A DNA stretch of 64,000 nt from Lycorma delicatula (Eukaryota; Arthropoda; Insecta; Hemiptera; Fulgoridae). Numbering within the stretch: position 1 is the stretch's first letter; the number at the start of each line of letters is the position of its first letter. Shown here piece after piece: positions 33,047 to 44,894 of this stretch. Made by a program: the position numbers and the translations under genes. The notes beneath the pieces are model-generated. The model saw only the letters and a list, made by a program, of their open reading frames with translations. It was not told the origin of the DNA and searched no databases. The stretch spans positions 48,887,946-48,951,945 of the forward strand of contig NC_134465.1 in NCBI RefSeq assembly GCF_047948215.1. Reading direction: 5' to 3'.

Positions 33047-34016
33047 GGGGTTGGTGAAAAAGTTTATTTGTATTCTTCCAGCACACAACTTTAGAATCAC
33101 ATAACTCTAGAAATATTATCAAATCTGGCAACACTTACGTGCTTTTGAAAGGTAATAAATCACAGAGTATTTGTAAAAAGACTATAATTACATTAGTTAA
33201 TTTATTTAAAGGTTATTGCGTCTTGAAAATGAGTAAGAAATTCAGTAAACTTTGAAATTTTTGTTTATAGACATAATGTGGAATGGTTTGAAGAAGGCTG
33301 GATACAAAAAACTTGATGTTTGGATAACACATGATTCAACAATCAAATTACCATTTGTGAATTGCTGCTGAGATGGAATTAAATCAAACTATTATGTAAA
33401 GGGCTCATTGTGCAGGATGAAAAATGCAACATATACAACAGTAACACACAGAAAAGAATGTGGTTGAAGCAAGGTGAAGTTCCACTAATAGTAGCAAAGT
33501 TGGGATTCCCACCAAGAATACTGATGCTGTATTTGTACGTATGTGTTTTTTTTTGTGGGGGGGGGGGGGGGTGGAAGCAAGATCAAAAAGTAATTATTCA
33601 ATATGAGCTGTGCCGTTCAGTCAAATAGGAAAGGTGACATCTTCCATCATGACAATGCTGCATATCTTTGGTGACCTGTCAAAAATTGAGAGCTTGGCTG
33701 AGAAGTTTTGACGCATCAACCATTTAGTTCTTATCTTATACCATCAGATACCATTTATTTTTAATCTCTTTAAAAGTCACTTAAAAAGAGTATATATTTA
33801 GCTTAAAAAGAGGCCTGGATAAATCACTTATAGGTTTTTATCCAGAAACACAGAATTCTACTATAATTTGTATTTGTAATTTTACTGTAGTTTGTAATTC
33901 TATTATAATGATCAAAACAGCACACATTTGATTTAATAGACTTCATTTGAAATATGGAAAACATTCATTTGCTTTATTTTTGTAAATTAATCTTGGTTTA
34001 ACCTTTTCCTCAACCA
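33047..34016 (+). mobile_element. Decayed mariner element, about 970 bp
   Basis: The left end GGGGTTGGTGAAAAAGTTTA (33047-33066) is roughly mirrored by TAACCTTTTCCTCAACCA (33999-34016). GGTTGGTGAAAAAGT termini are the style of irritans-type mariners. It encloses a decayed DD34D transposase. Confidence 0.6.
33273..33880 (+). pseudogene. Mariner DD34D transposase remnant
   Basis: Recognisable in order: MWNGLKKAGYKKLDVW (interdomain), VQDEKCNIYN and KRMWLKQGE (first catalytic Asp context), a divergent central block, YELCRSVK, FHHDNAAYLW (second Asp), KLRAW-like text, and LIPSDTIYF (third Asp) followed by KSLKK. About 32 residues now separate the last two Asp, compatible with DD34D after small deletions. 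The helix-turn-helix half is missing or unreadable. A 15-nt G-run (33557-33571) sits in the central block. There are many stops; it is non-functional. Confidence 0.65.
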
Positions 34017-36039
34017 ATAAAACAATTTTTTTTCATTTATATAATAACAGTGCTTTTATTATTAATTGTTTATACATTTTGGTAATACTACAAAGCGGCT
34101 TTATTCAGTGAAAACACCACTAATGAAATAACATTTGAGCAACATTACTTGACTCACTATTAAATATATTAATTGCACTCTATATTCATTTGTATAAAAA
34201 AATATAATTGATAAAACAATTTTTTTTTTAGACGCACATGTTTTTTAATAAATAAATTTGTGATTATACTGCCTTATAACATATTATAAGCTCAACTGGT
34301 TATCTTTTCCAACTCAAATTACTCATTTTTGAGGTAGTCATTAAACCCATATATCAAAGCACATTAACACAGGTATCAACAAAAATTTAATAAAATAAAA
34401 CTGTATTTTGAAATGGATCTATAACAGGGTCGGAAGTGTCATAGAATCTTGTACTAATTGTTAATTCAAGCAGACCATGAGTCAAGACCATAGTATAGTT
34501 AACGGGATGCAAGAATTGTAGTTAAAAAAAATTGGATAAAAGTAATTTTGAAAATTAAATTTAATATAATGTCATGAGAATTCTGTAATGGTGAAGTACA
34601 ATAAAGAACAACATTGGTCTTGAATTACATATGAAATGAAGAATAACAATTTTTTCTTTATACTAATAGATATAATCAATTAGAAATATGAAATTATTAA
34701 GAATAATATTAAATTTTGAAAGTAGAAAATACGATTTCCTTAATAGTTTTAATAACGTCTCAACAACTAATTATGGCTACAAAATTAACATCATTTAGGA
34801 GCAGATCAACCAGTATATTAACATAATGAAAGAATGATATTTCAAAAGATGAAATATAGAAAAAAAAATTAAGACAAAGTTTTTCAGGCTGCAATATTTT
34901 TTTCATGTAAAGTTGTATGAGATTTAATTATATAAAAAAGATTATTATCAAAAAATTATTACAATTTAATTTAATTAAAATTAAATTCTAATAAAAAATA
35001 TGAAACATTAAAATTGTAAAATAAGTCATACAATTTTTTTAAATTGATTTATTTGAATTTTTTTATAATATAAACAAATCTATATTCTTAATATATATAT
35101 AGATTTATTCATTTAATATTGTTTATAATTTAATTTGAATGTTGTGTATGTATGTTTGTATGTATATGTATACATTGTAGGCAAATCTATGTACAAAATT
35201 CTACAAAATATTCTAAAAATAAATAATAAATAAATAAACAAATTATAATAACATTTTAATTATTATATTATTTATAAACAAAACAAAGAAATACATGTTC
35301 AAAATAAAATATTTGAATTTAACATAAATTATTAACATATCTGTAAAGAAATCAACAGAAATAAAACTGATATTAAATCAAAACAAATTTAATGTTTACA
35401 AACAAAACAAGAAAAGTAGTAATAATAATAATAATTATATATTATCAGATACAAGTGATAACAAATCATATTGCACATTCTAAAATATTTTTTAATAATT
35501 CTTCATGGTTTCATATACAAAAACGTAGTTTTTTTTATAGTAAATCTCAAAAAAAAAATTCATGCTAGATTAATCAAATTCATATCTACATTAAAAAAAA
35601 ACAAAAAAAAAAATTGAAATAAATTATAGATAATGCTACATAAATTAATGTATTTATAAATTGTTCAAATAAAATAAAACATAAATATGTTATATTATTA
35701 TATTACAATGTATAATGATGAAAATAACAACTAATTACATATACTTTAGTAATATTTAGTACAACTTATGTCATTCCTGAAGTTTAACTCTAATTTATTT
35801 TCATAACCTATACGTAAACTTGATAAAACTAAATAATTTTAATTAACTTTAATTTTATAAAGTAATAAATCAGAATGAATTAATTACATGTAATTGTAAA
35901 ATATTATAGGAAAAATAGTTTTGTATGTCAAATTACAAAGTTTGGTCTATGTGAATACAAGGAAATACATGAAGAAAGAAAGATGTAGAGGAAGGAAGAT
36001 GATTTTGGCCATAGAGAGGGAAGAAACAGAAGAGGTTAG
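34017..36039. other. Extremely AT-rich sequence
   Basis: Long stretches of A/T with few G/C; no coding signal or inverted repeat ends found. LINE-derived sequence may begin slightly before 36040. Confidence 0.5.
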
Positions 36040-36840
36040 ATGTAACTGGACATTTGAGGATGCTGACAAAAAAAGGTATTACAAATGAATAGGTATATGT
36101 ATGTTTTATTGATTGGAAGAAAGCATTCGACAGAGTAGAATGTGGTATATGTTGTTGAAGATTTAAAAAAAAATACTGGTATATACTGGAAGGATAAACA
36201 ATTTATAAAGGAACTGTAAATGAGAGAGAAAGTAGTAATTAAAGGAAAAAATGATGAAACAAAATTGATGGGTACTAGAAGAGAAGTGAGTAAGGATATA
36301 TTTTTTCTGGTGTGTGTGTGTGTGTACTGAAAAATTAACTGATAAATCATTAACAGAAAAAGAAAAAATGACACTAATTATATAATCAAATGTTGTTTTG
36401 ATGGATTCAAAGCAGGAACAAAAAGTGCTACAACAGTGGGAAAAATTAACGTAGAAAAAAATGAAAGTTGGCAAAAAATAAGTCAATACAGTGCTCAAAC
36501 GAAAGATTATAGAACATGTGAGTTCATTTAAATAATTTAAAAGTTTGGGGACTTTGAATGAAAGTTCAATGGAGAAGTATGAAGCAAAATATTTTTTGAA
36601 AAGGTCAAAGGAAAAAGTCTCAATTAAACTCAGGAAGAGTCACCAATCAAATGTTTTGTGTAATGTTTGGAATAATGTAGAGCTGAAATTAAAGACACTT
36701 TGATAGTTTGAAAAAAGTGAAATTGATGAACCAAATTAAATTAGAAATACAGAAGTGTTGAAAATAACTGAAAGCAGCATAACATGATTTAAGTGAAACA
36801 AATAATATAATTGAGGTACAAATATAAGAAATCACAGTCT
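36040..36840 (+). pseudogene. LINE reverse transcriptase fragment
   Basis: Plus strand: RMLTKKGI, VCFIDWKKAFDRVE (RT motif A with catalytic Asp, about 36108-36140), KGTVNERESS and GTRREVS, then after a (TG)n expansion IEHVSSFK and SLGTLNES (YLG thumb box), KLRKSH, and RNTEVLKITES near 36735-36775. Same general LINE type as the 10.6-kb copy. Heavily frame-shifted. Confidence 0.6.
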
Positions 36841-38254
36841 TCAATGAAGGATTATATAGAGGAAAGAGAGCATACGAAGAAGAATTGGGATATATTACAA
36901 AAATGGAAAACTAAAAGCAGATAAAGTAAAATTATGCTCAGTAATGAGAAAAACAGATTGTACTTAATTAAAAACTGTGAAAAAATATGGATTCAATAAA
37001 GAAGCAGAAAAAGAAATAGGCATGGATCAAATATTAATCCTAATATTTTCGTCATAAAACACTATTAGAAAAAGTTGAAATTTATAAAATACTATATCAA
37101 ATACCAACAGTCTATACATCAGATTCACTACAGTTTAAAGAGAAAAAAATTAGATCCCTTTAAATTTTAATTAAAGAGGTAAAACACATGTCAGAAGGAA
37201 AATTATTAAAGATAATAAAACAATGATGTAAGAAATTGTCAACTGTTAATGTTGGTAAACAGATAGAACAAGACATCAATACACAAAGATCTTTCTCTAC
37301 AAAAATCTTCAATATGTTATAAAAAATATACAAAGCCAAATGGAAGAAAGGTTTGGGAATTGCTGAAATTAAGATTGAAACAATCTTTCCAGAGATCATG
37401 CTCAACAATATGTGTGGTGGTCACACAAGAGTTTGTGTAACAGAACATAAGGAACATATTGGTAAGCTGGGATAATTGGATGATATTCATGCAACATTAT
37501 GTACATTCCTATTATTTGCTGTCATGGCAAAATGAAAAATCTCATTATAAATCTACAGACCTCCTTTAAGTAAATAACTGTAAAATATCAAAAGAATGGT
37601 GAATAATATGGAATCAATAAAGTACAGTAAAAGAAACCTGAAAATTATTGTTTCAATATTTTTAATTGGAAAATGATAGAAGCCTTATTATTTTATAAAA
37701 TTATTTTGGTTCTATAATATTCATCAGCATAAGAGTGAAGTCATCTTGCATAATTCTTAATGGTACAACCTGAATATAGGCATCATAGAAAAAAATATCT
37801 CTTAGGCATATTATTGTTATATGTTGTAAATTACTGAATTTTTTTAAAAATATTTTGAAAACTTATCCGTGTTTTATAAACTATAAATAATCAAATAAAC
37901 ATTTAAAAAATTACACAATCAAGAAAGCTCGATTACATTTTTTTTGTAATGCACTGATAAATTATTATTTTATAATGGCTTACTTATTGCTCTGATGTAT
38001 CTTCATCAGAGGTAGTTCAACACGGATCATCTCCTTCCTTATTCTTTATTCCTTTTTTTCTTGAATGAATATCATTGGGGTTAGTTACATCTGTAGCATC
38101 ATGTTACACCATGTAGCAGACAGTATTGTTTTCTATTGGGGGCTTGGTGGAATGCAAGCCTTTACACTTATAGAACTGTCCAAGGAATTCATTTTATTAT
38201 CTGAAAACTGCACTAAATCCAACCAAAATAGGGATACAACAGGCTTAGGGATAG
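36841..38254. other. Possible further LINE debris, otherwise unassigned
   Basis: Purine-rich plus strand down to about 37600 is compatible with more decayed LINE or other retroelement sequence, for example NNMCGGHTRVCVTEHKEHIG near 37405-37465. I cannot assign it to a domain. Confidence 0.35.
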
Positions 38255-38400
38255 AGCATATTTGTTATTTGTCATTAAGTGAGAATTATAAATATATATA
38301 TATTTTTTTAAATACAGGTATGAAGAATATATATATATATATAGATATAAATATTTATGTTTATAACTCTCACTTAATGACAAATGATAAAAATAATACC
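38255..38400. repeat. Inverted repeat around (TA)n
   Basis: TTGTCATTAAGTGAGAATTA (38269-38288) mirrors TATAACTCTCACTTAATGAC (about 38361-38381), with weaker similarity extending outward; the centre is (TA)n. Possible decayed foldback MITE. Confidence 0.55.
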
Positions 38401-39239
38401 TCCACTGTGCTAAGGAGTTGGAAAATTTATTTTTATACATAATGTATGTAATATTCAAGTAACATACCTGCAAAACAGAAATTAAACTAAGAATTTTTTT
38501 ATATCATAAAACATCTTTTCTAGGAGAAAAATCAAGAAAATATAAGTATTTATGCAGAGTGGAAAAAGTTATATGTAAAATGTTAAGTATCCTTTACTTA
38601 AAACCACATCTGATAGAAATAAGTTTTTACAAACTTATGAAGTATGTTTGTATATGTATATATAAATATTTATTCAAAATTATTAAGCTAACTTAACAAA
38701 AGAACAGCTGAAAAATTTATAAATACGTTTAACTTCCTCAGTATCAACCCAAATCATCTTAAAATATTCAACCATCTTAAAATATTTATTTTCTAAATAA
38801 CTATTCAGTAAAATATTATATAAAAATTATAATAGATTAAAGTTTTAATTTTTTTTTAATAATTATTTATAATAAAATAGTTGTATAAAATGCTCATTAA
38901 AAATCTAAAAAAAAAAGATTAATGTATAGTAGATTAAAAAACTGGTGTTATAACTGAACACTTTAATTAAAATTAAATATTTAAGTAAGACTGCAGTTGA
39001 ATTGAAATATTACTTAATGCTTGAATCAAAATATTAAAGTATTATTATGCTTAGAAGGAGGTACAATAAACGTATTCAAAGACTAGTCCTATAAAAATGA
39101 ACAGAATGCAGCACAGGTATACAATTGCATAAGCAGTATCGAGCAAAGTCCTTCACGAGTAAGTATATCAATCTTTACCTATCCATATACATCAAGATCA
39201 GTGATATCTTTTCTGTAGCTAAATGTAAAAGCACATCAG

Positions 39240-39512
39240 TGATTCACTATCGACTACAGGAAAGAACGAAGAAGTTATCTTTAATTTTTTGCCAAACTTA
39301 GGAAATTTGTGACAGAGATCTTTGAAATAATGCAGCAGATCTATAGTGATGAAAGTATTTTGAATTGTACATTTCCTCCAAGAGGAACAAATCAATACTT
39401 GGGGTTTTTAAACCAGGAAGAAAAGGTCAGGATGACCTGCCAAGAACTGCCAGAAAATTTGGACAAAATTGATATCATAATCAGACTACATAAACATCAA
39501 TTTCTACTGTAA
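39240..39512 (+). pseudogene. Possible mariner transposase N-terminal fragment
   Basis: Across a frameshift: IFCQT, RKFVTEIFEIMQQIYSDESI corresponds loosely to the FCxKLGKTxTETFEMxQQxYGDE helix of mariner HTH domains; ENLDKIDIIIRLHKH could match the NVxKVxxLIRxxRR segment. Weak; no ends or catalytic residues. Confidence 0.35.
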
Positions 39513-40248
39513 TATTCTGAGGCATCTAAGGTAGAAAATTTGTGTATCACATGAGGGCAATTGGATGTTTTACACACGATTTTTTCAATTGTTATAATAT
39601 TTGAGTTGTTTAATATTTTCCCTACCATCAACCAGATCCTCTGTCACCTTTTCCTCTTCTCCGAGATGAAACATTATCATTTTTACTGTATACATGAAAT
39701 CTAGTATGTTTTACAGAATATGTTTAATATGATTAAAATAAAACAACTTTCTGAGAGTAATACAATAGTGAGAAAAGTACTGCTAATAGTAATAACTGTA
39801 TTACTGTGTAATGTGTAATGAGATGATTTCAAAAGGGATAGTACCCGAATCTGAATTATGTAATTTTTATAAGTCTAGTCTCATTAATATTATATTATAC
39901 TAAAAATATTATAAAATATATTACAACAAATGTAAAAAAGAAAAATATACATAAATAAAATACAATAAATAATCATAAAAAAAATTATAAAAACAATATT
40001 TCATCAATTTTCCTTACATCTGCTTTATTAAACATTCTCTTTTTGTTTCTATTTAATCTATTTTAAAACATTATTTTAAAAAAAACCTATTTAAATTATT
40101 GATAAGATATCTGTAACCTCCTGCTCTTTTTTATATATTCATAACATTAATTCCAAATAAAATAAATATGATTAAACAGCCAAAATAATTTTTTAAAAAA
40201 TGTAAAAATAATTCCCTACCTTATAAGACAATTAATTATACATTTTTA

Positions 40249-40475
40249 ACCCATCGGGTTGTTCTATAGGTAAACACGTCATTGTAAATCAGCTGATTTT
40301 ATAGTCATTCTCAGGTTCAAATCCTAATAAAGGTACTTTTATTCATGTTCTTTGGTGGTTGTTTCAAGTAACCACACATCTCAGAAGTAGTCGATCTGAG
40401 TTTATTAAAGACTACAAATTTACCGGTACAGTTACATTAAACTGATAAGTCGCTAATGACTTTAATTGTGGATGT
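40249..40475 (+). mobile_element. tRNA-derived SINE, family B
   Basis: CCCATCGGGTTGTTCTATAG, GTAAACACGTC (A-box side), the palindrome AAATCAGCTGATTT, and CAGGTTCAAATCCT (B-box). A unique body follows with TTCTTTGGTGGTTG and AACCACACATCTCAGAAGTA. The body is unlike family A. It resembles a SINE type I associate with hemipteran genomes (recollection, not a search). Confidence 0.6.
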
Positions 40476-42834
40476 GACTATAAATAAAAGTATTAAAAAA
40501 AATTATATATTTTAAAATGTAGGCCTTTTTAAATAAGAGGAAAAAGTTATTATAATAGGTTTAATTTTAAGTGCATCTTATGATTTAGATTTTTAATTCC
40601 TAATTAGTGAAATTATTTTCAGTAAAAATATTAAAATCTTCAGTCTATTTTTAGGTGATAATGTTATTAATAATTATGTTTTAAAATTAGATATTCTTAT
40701 TTTTTAATAAGCTTTAATCTTAGAAATTCAAACACAACATTTCAAAAAATTGTTTCAGAAAAAGTTTAATGATTTATTAAATACAACACTAATAATTTTT
40801 ATTTGGATCAAATTTAATGGACGTTTCTTCTTTGAATAAACTTTTTATTGGGAGTATGTTTTCAAGGTCAAATTTGTATTTTTTAAGGAAATAATTTTGT
40901 TATGGAAGAAAAACCATTTTTCCTGAATTTCTTTTATTTGGCTTTATATTATAGAAAGTTTCAAAACATTATTTTTTAAAGATTAAATGGTAATAATAAA
41001 AGCTAAACAATACGAAAGCATCTGTTTCTTAAAACTTAGATTCTTTATTGGTCAACCCCCAAATCCATTAAATATATTTTTCTACATGAAAAAATGACCT
41101 TGAAAATACCCACTAAATTAAAAATTAGTAATATGATTTTCTTTTTATCTTAAAATACATTTTTCTATAATTAAAGTATTCGTATATATACTATTCCAAC
41201 ATCATACGACTCATAAATATTAATGAGTACTACTGGCAAACAATTGCAAGAACATAATCATGCAAAAAATTATATAACTATCGAGAATGAATATTCAGCA
41301 TTTGGTCACACCCCATCAAAATAGTCATGAATATTTATAAGTCATGTACAAACACTATTAGAGTAAATGTGTAAATTTTAACCATCGCTCTTAAAAATAT
41401 GTAATAAATTAAAAAAATAGTATAATTAAGTTTTCCTTATAAATCTTTCACAGTTTGGTATTACACACGAATTCGTTGAATCATTACTTAATAGCTATAA
41501 ATATAATTATTTATATAAAATAATTATTTTACTTGGTAAATATAATAATGGATGAGTATAAACACACAGAAAACCCTGTTAATCAAAGTTTTATCTACAA
41601 ATTAGAAAATGCTTAATATCAGAGCAAAACACATACATTTTAATGAAAACTAGATGATCAAGGGAAAAAGGCTTTTATTTTTATTTCTTTTAAGTTTAAT
41701 ATACATATTAACATTATAAAATTAAATCAAATGATTACTGTTAAAAAAAAAATGTTCTTTGATTTGAAAAAAAAACTAATATGAATTTTTTTTTATTCTT
41801 CACAATTCAGACCTAAAGTTAAGTTTTTAATTTTTCAGTTAAATAATCAGTTTTCATTTTTCCATACTAAAATTATTATAATATACAACTGCAATTCTTA
41901 GAACATCATAATAAAGAGATTTTTAAAGCCAGGAAAGAAGCAATGCAAAGCTGATCATTATTACCAGACCTATTCTAACTATCTTGAAAGATAATTATGA
42001 ACAAGATATTATATAATTTTCACAACGGTTGTGTCTGGTTGAGAATAAATTTCTCAACTAAAATATGAAAGTGATATTGTACTCTTTTGATTTTTCAAGA
42101 AAGGAAACACAAATTAAAATTACAAAAACACAAAAAAAAGAAATTAAAAAAGACATATAACTGTAGTTCTATCTCAACAAGATTATAATGTAACATAACA
42201 GTTCCAGGAAAATGAGGAAAATCCCCATTTTAAAACAGTTTAGTACTTTTACGATCATTCAATCATCCACCAGAATTCAGGGCAGCACCTCACAGACAGG
42301 TTTTTGACCATGGATTTTAAACAATTTTTTTTTAAAACAGACTTGAACATACATTTTTTTTTGTATGTAAGATAAAAAATCTTGTGTTTAATGAAATTAA
42401 ACTCGTGTAAGTTTTGATAAAGAAATGAATGGAATACAATTGTTTTAATAAAATTATCATTTTATTAGGAGAACAAGATGCCAGCTGTGGATAGATCCAG
42501 GACTACGAAAACCTCCTGGCATGCCTTCTGGTGACTCATTCCTACACCTACAACAACAAGGCTATCTATGTAACTGAGAATTGAAGAATCAAATCTAATG
42601 TGCTCTAGACAAGGAAACTGCCAAACTAATAAAATGAAAGACTGGAATAAAACATGGCATTGACTTTTCTTAATAAATGAAACAGCTGTTGTGAAGTTTT
42701 TTTTGTTAAATGATCATTTGTTTCATTCAAACTGTTGTATGAATTAGTTGTTGTTTTAATGCATCTCAATCAGAGATTTATGGGAATGTAATAAACTTGG
42801 CTGGATACCTATATACAAGATGAAGAAGAAATGT
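40476..42834. other. AT-rich sequence, no features recognised
   Basis: No exon, element end or repeat pair seen. A slightly GC-richer patch at about 42470-42600 has no open frame of interest. Confidence 0.5.
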
Positions 42835-43140
42835 CAAAAGTAGGACATTGAAGAGAAGATTATTTGAAACAGTAAAGACAACTGTTCTTTACCAAACAGC
42901 TAGGTGATGAAGCAGAGATTATGGTTTTAAATGAGCAATGTAGGTTCAAAAATTTAGGTGTGGAGTATATGAAGGACAAGGGAAAAATGAGGATATAAAG
43001 AGAATGGGGTAACCAATGTAAATAGACAGATGAGAATAGATGAACAATTTGGTTTATCATCTTAAAAGAATGGGGTGAAATTAGAGAAACAAGGGAATGG
43101 CATAAAACCAAAAGGGCGTCAGGGAGGAAACCTGCTTACA
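42835..43140 (+). pseudogene. LINE 3'-end fragment
   Basis: Reads RRRLFETVKTTVLYQTAR (connection segment, usually TVxxxVLLYGAE), then degenerate text with NNLVYHLKRMG (the xxGHLxRM box) and NQKGVREET. Only the C-terminal part of a LINE ORF2 is visible. Confidence 0.45.
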
Positions 43141-44791
43141 ATTCTGTTCCTCTTTTCTAACAAAAAAAAATTTCTACTACTGAAAGTGTAAGAGTCCCTT
43201 TTAGTTGAAATTCTTAAAATTGTGCACCATAAAAACTACAATAATAGTGTAAATATCAGTACGAGTTATTAAACTTACATTTTATTTTATTTTTAATTTC
43301 ATTTATCCCTATTTATTTTAATAACGGTAACTTTAAATTAATTATTTACAATAAGGATGTTACATTTATAATATTATTATATACTACGATACACAAGTCA
43401 CAAAGGAGGCATAATTATAAAATATTATACTACTATTTAAAAAAAGGTCAGTATTATTATAAAATATTTTCAACCAGATTGGAAACTATCATTTGTTTAA
43501 ATATAATTTTATTAAAAAAACAATGACTAAAAAAAAGTGGAAGTAAAAACGAATTTACAACACAAAAGGAGTAAAAAATAAAGGTTGAAATTAATAGTGA
43601 TGACTGCACAATTATACATTTTTATTTATACTTTTTACATAATATTAGAAATGCTGCCTATTAACTGAAAAAAAAAACCAGTTTGGAATTAGCAATGAAA
43701 ATTCAAATCTGCATAATTTGCTATATAGAAAGAGAAAAAGAGATAGTACAGAGAACAACAAAGCAACTCAACTTTGCCGCTAGACAGAGTAAATGAAAAA
43801 GTATCAAGAAATATTTTAGAACTAGCATGATTTCTATTTGTTAAAAGACCTATTTACGGTATTAAAAACATGCCAACATAGAAATGTACTACGCACGACT
43901 AAATGATAACTGATTATTATTATTGTTTAAAACCTGGCTGTTTTTATATAATACCTAATAAATTACAGAATAGAATCAATATTTAGAAATAAAAGTCATA
44001 ATTATTAAGTTCACATAATATTAAAATATACATTTTCTTTTAGTTCATGAAGGAAACATACTTTTTAGATGATTTTTTTTAGTACAATTACATTTTTTTT
44101 TTATTGTTATTATTTTATTAAAATTGCTTACATGAAAAAAATTATTACTTCTTGCCATTTTTTTCACTGCTCATTTATTCTTGTCCCCCATTTCAGTGAC
44201 TCTTGAGAGTTACTTTTAGATTTTACTTTTAATTAGATATGGTGAAGTTGTCTATTTCAGCATCAAATGTTCAGCTTTTTGTCACATTTTACTACTTTAG
44301 AGGTTTTTATGTTCATTGATGAGTATGAAAACTTACCAATTTTTAAAAAATCTCTTTAAAAACACTGAAATCTGCACAACAGAAACTGAAATTTTCAGGT
44401 ACAATACTTATTTTTATTTATAGTACTTCAGGTACAACTTTAGTTTTTATTTTTACGTTATATTGCCTCATAAAAAAATATCAAGGAAAAATACAGTTTA
44501 GAAGCTGGTCTTGTTCGATTTCAGGCTAACCATTCCTGCGGTATTACCACTAAGTGAAACCTAAAGGCCTACAGAAAAATTGGTAACATTCTTTTTAAGT
44601 GTAATTAAAAGTAATCAGGCTATATCTTAAACTACATCTGAATTAAATGAGACCTAATTTTTTATCACTATTCATCAAATTATATGAAATATGTAATACT
44701 CTAATCTATTTAAAATTTTTGCTAAATAATAATTAAGTTTTGTATAGCGAAATTCAGTAAAACCTTTCTAATTTGTCATCTTCTGCAGTGC
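43141..44791. other. AT-rich sequence, no features recognised
   Basis: No coding or repeat signal apart from homopolymers. Confidence 0.5.
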
Positions 44792-44852
44792 ATGTGTGTG
44801 TGTATATATATATATATGTGTGTGTATATATATATATATATATAAAATGTGT

Positions 44853-44891
<39 letters not shown>
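44792..44891. repeat. Compound (TG)n/(TA)n microsatellite
   Basis: Alternating blocks of TG and TA dinucleotides over about 100 bp, ending with an uninterrupted TG run. Confidence 0.95.

Positions 44892-44894
<3 letters not shown>

Noticed and set aside
36036..36498. Overlapping minus-strand frames of 111-112 codons rich in Phe, Ser and Thr-His repeats
   Set aside because: They are shadows of purine-rich LINE sequence on the plus strand plus a TG microsatellite.
44500..44580. Minus-strand SINE-like patch
   Set aside because: B-box too degenerate and no shared tail with the other SINE copies.
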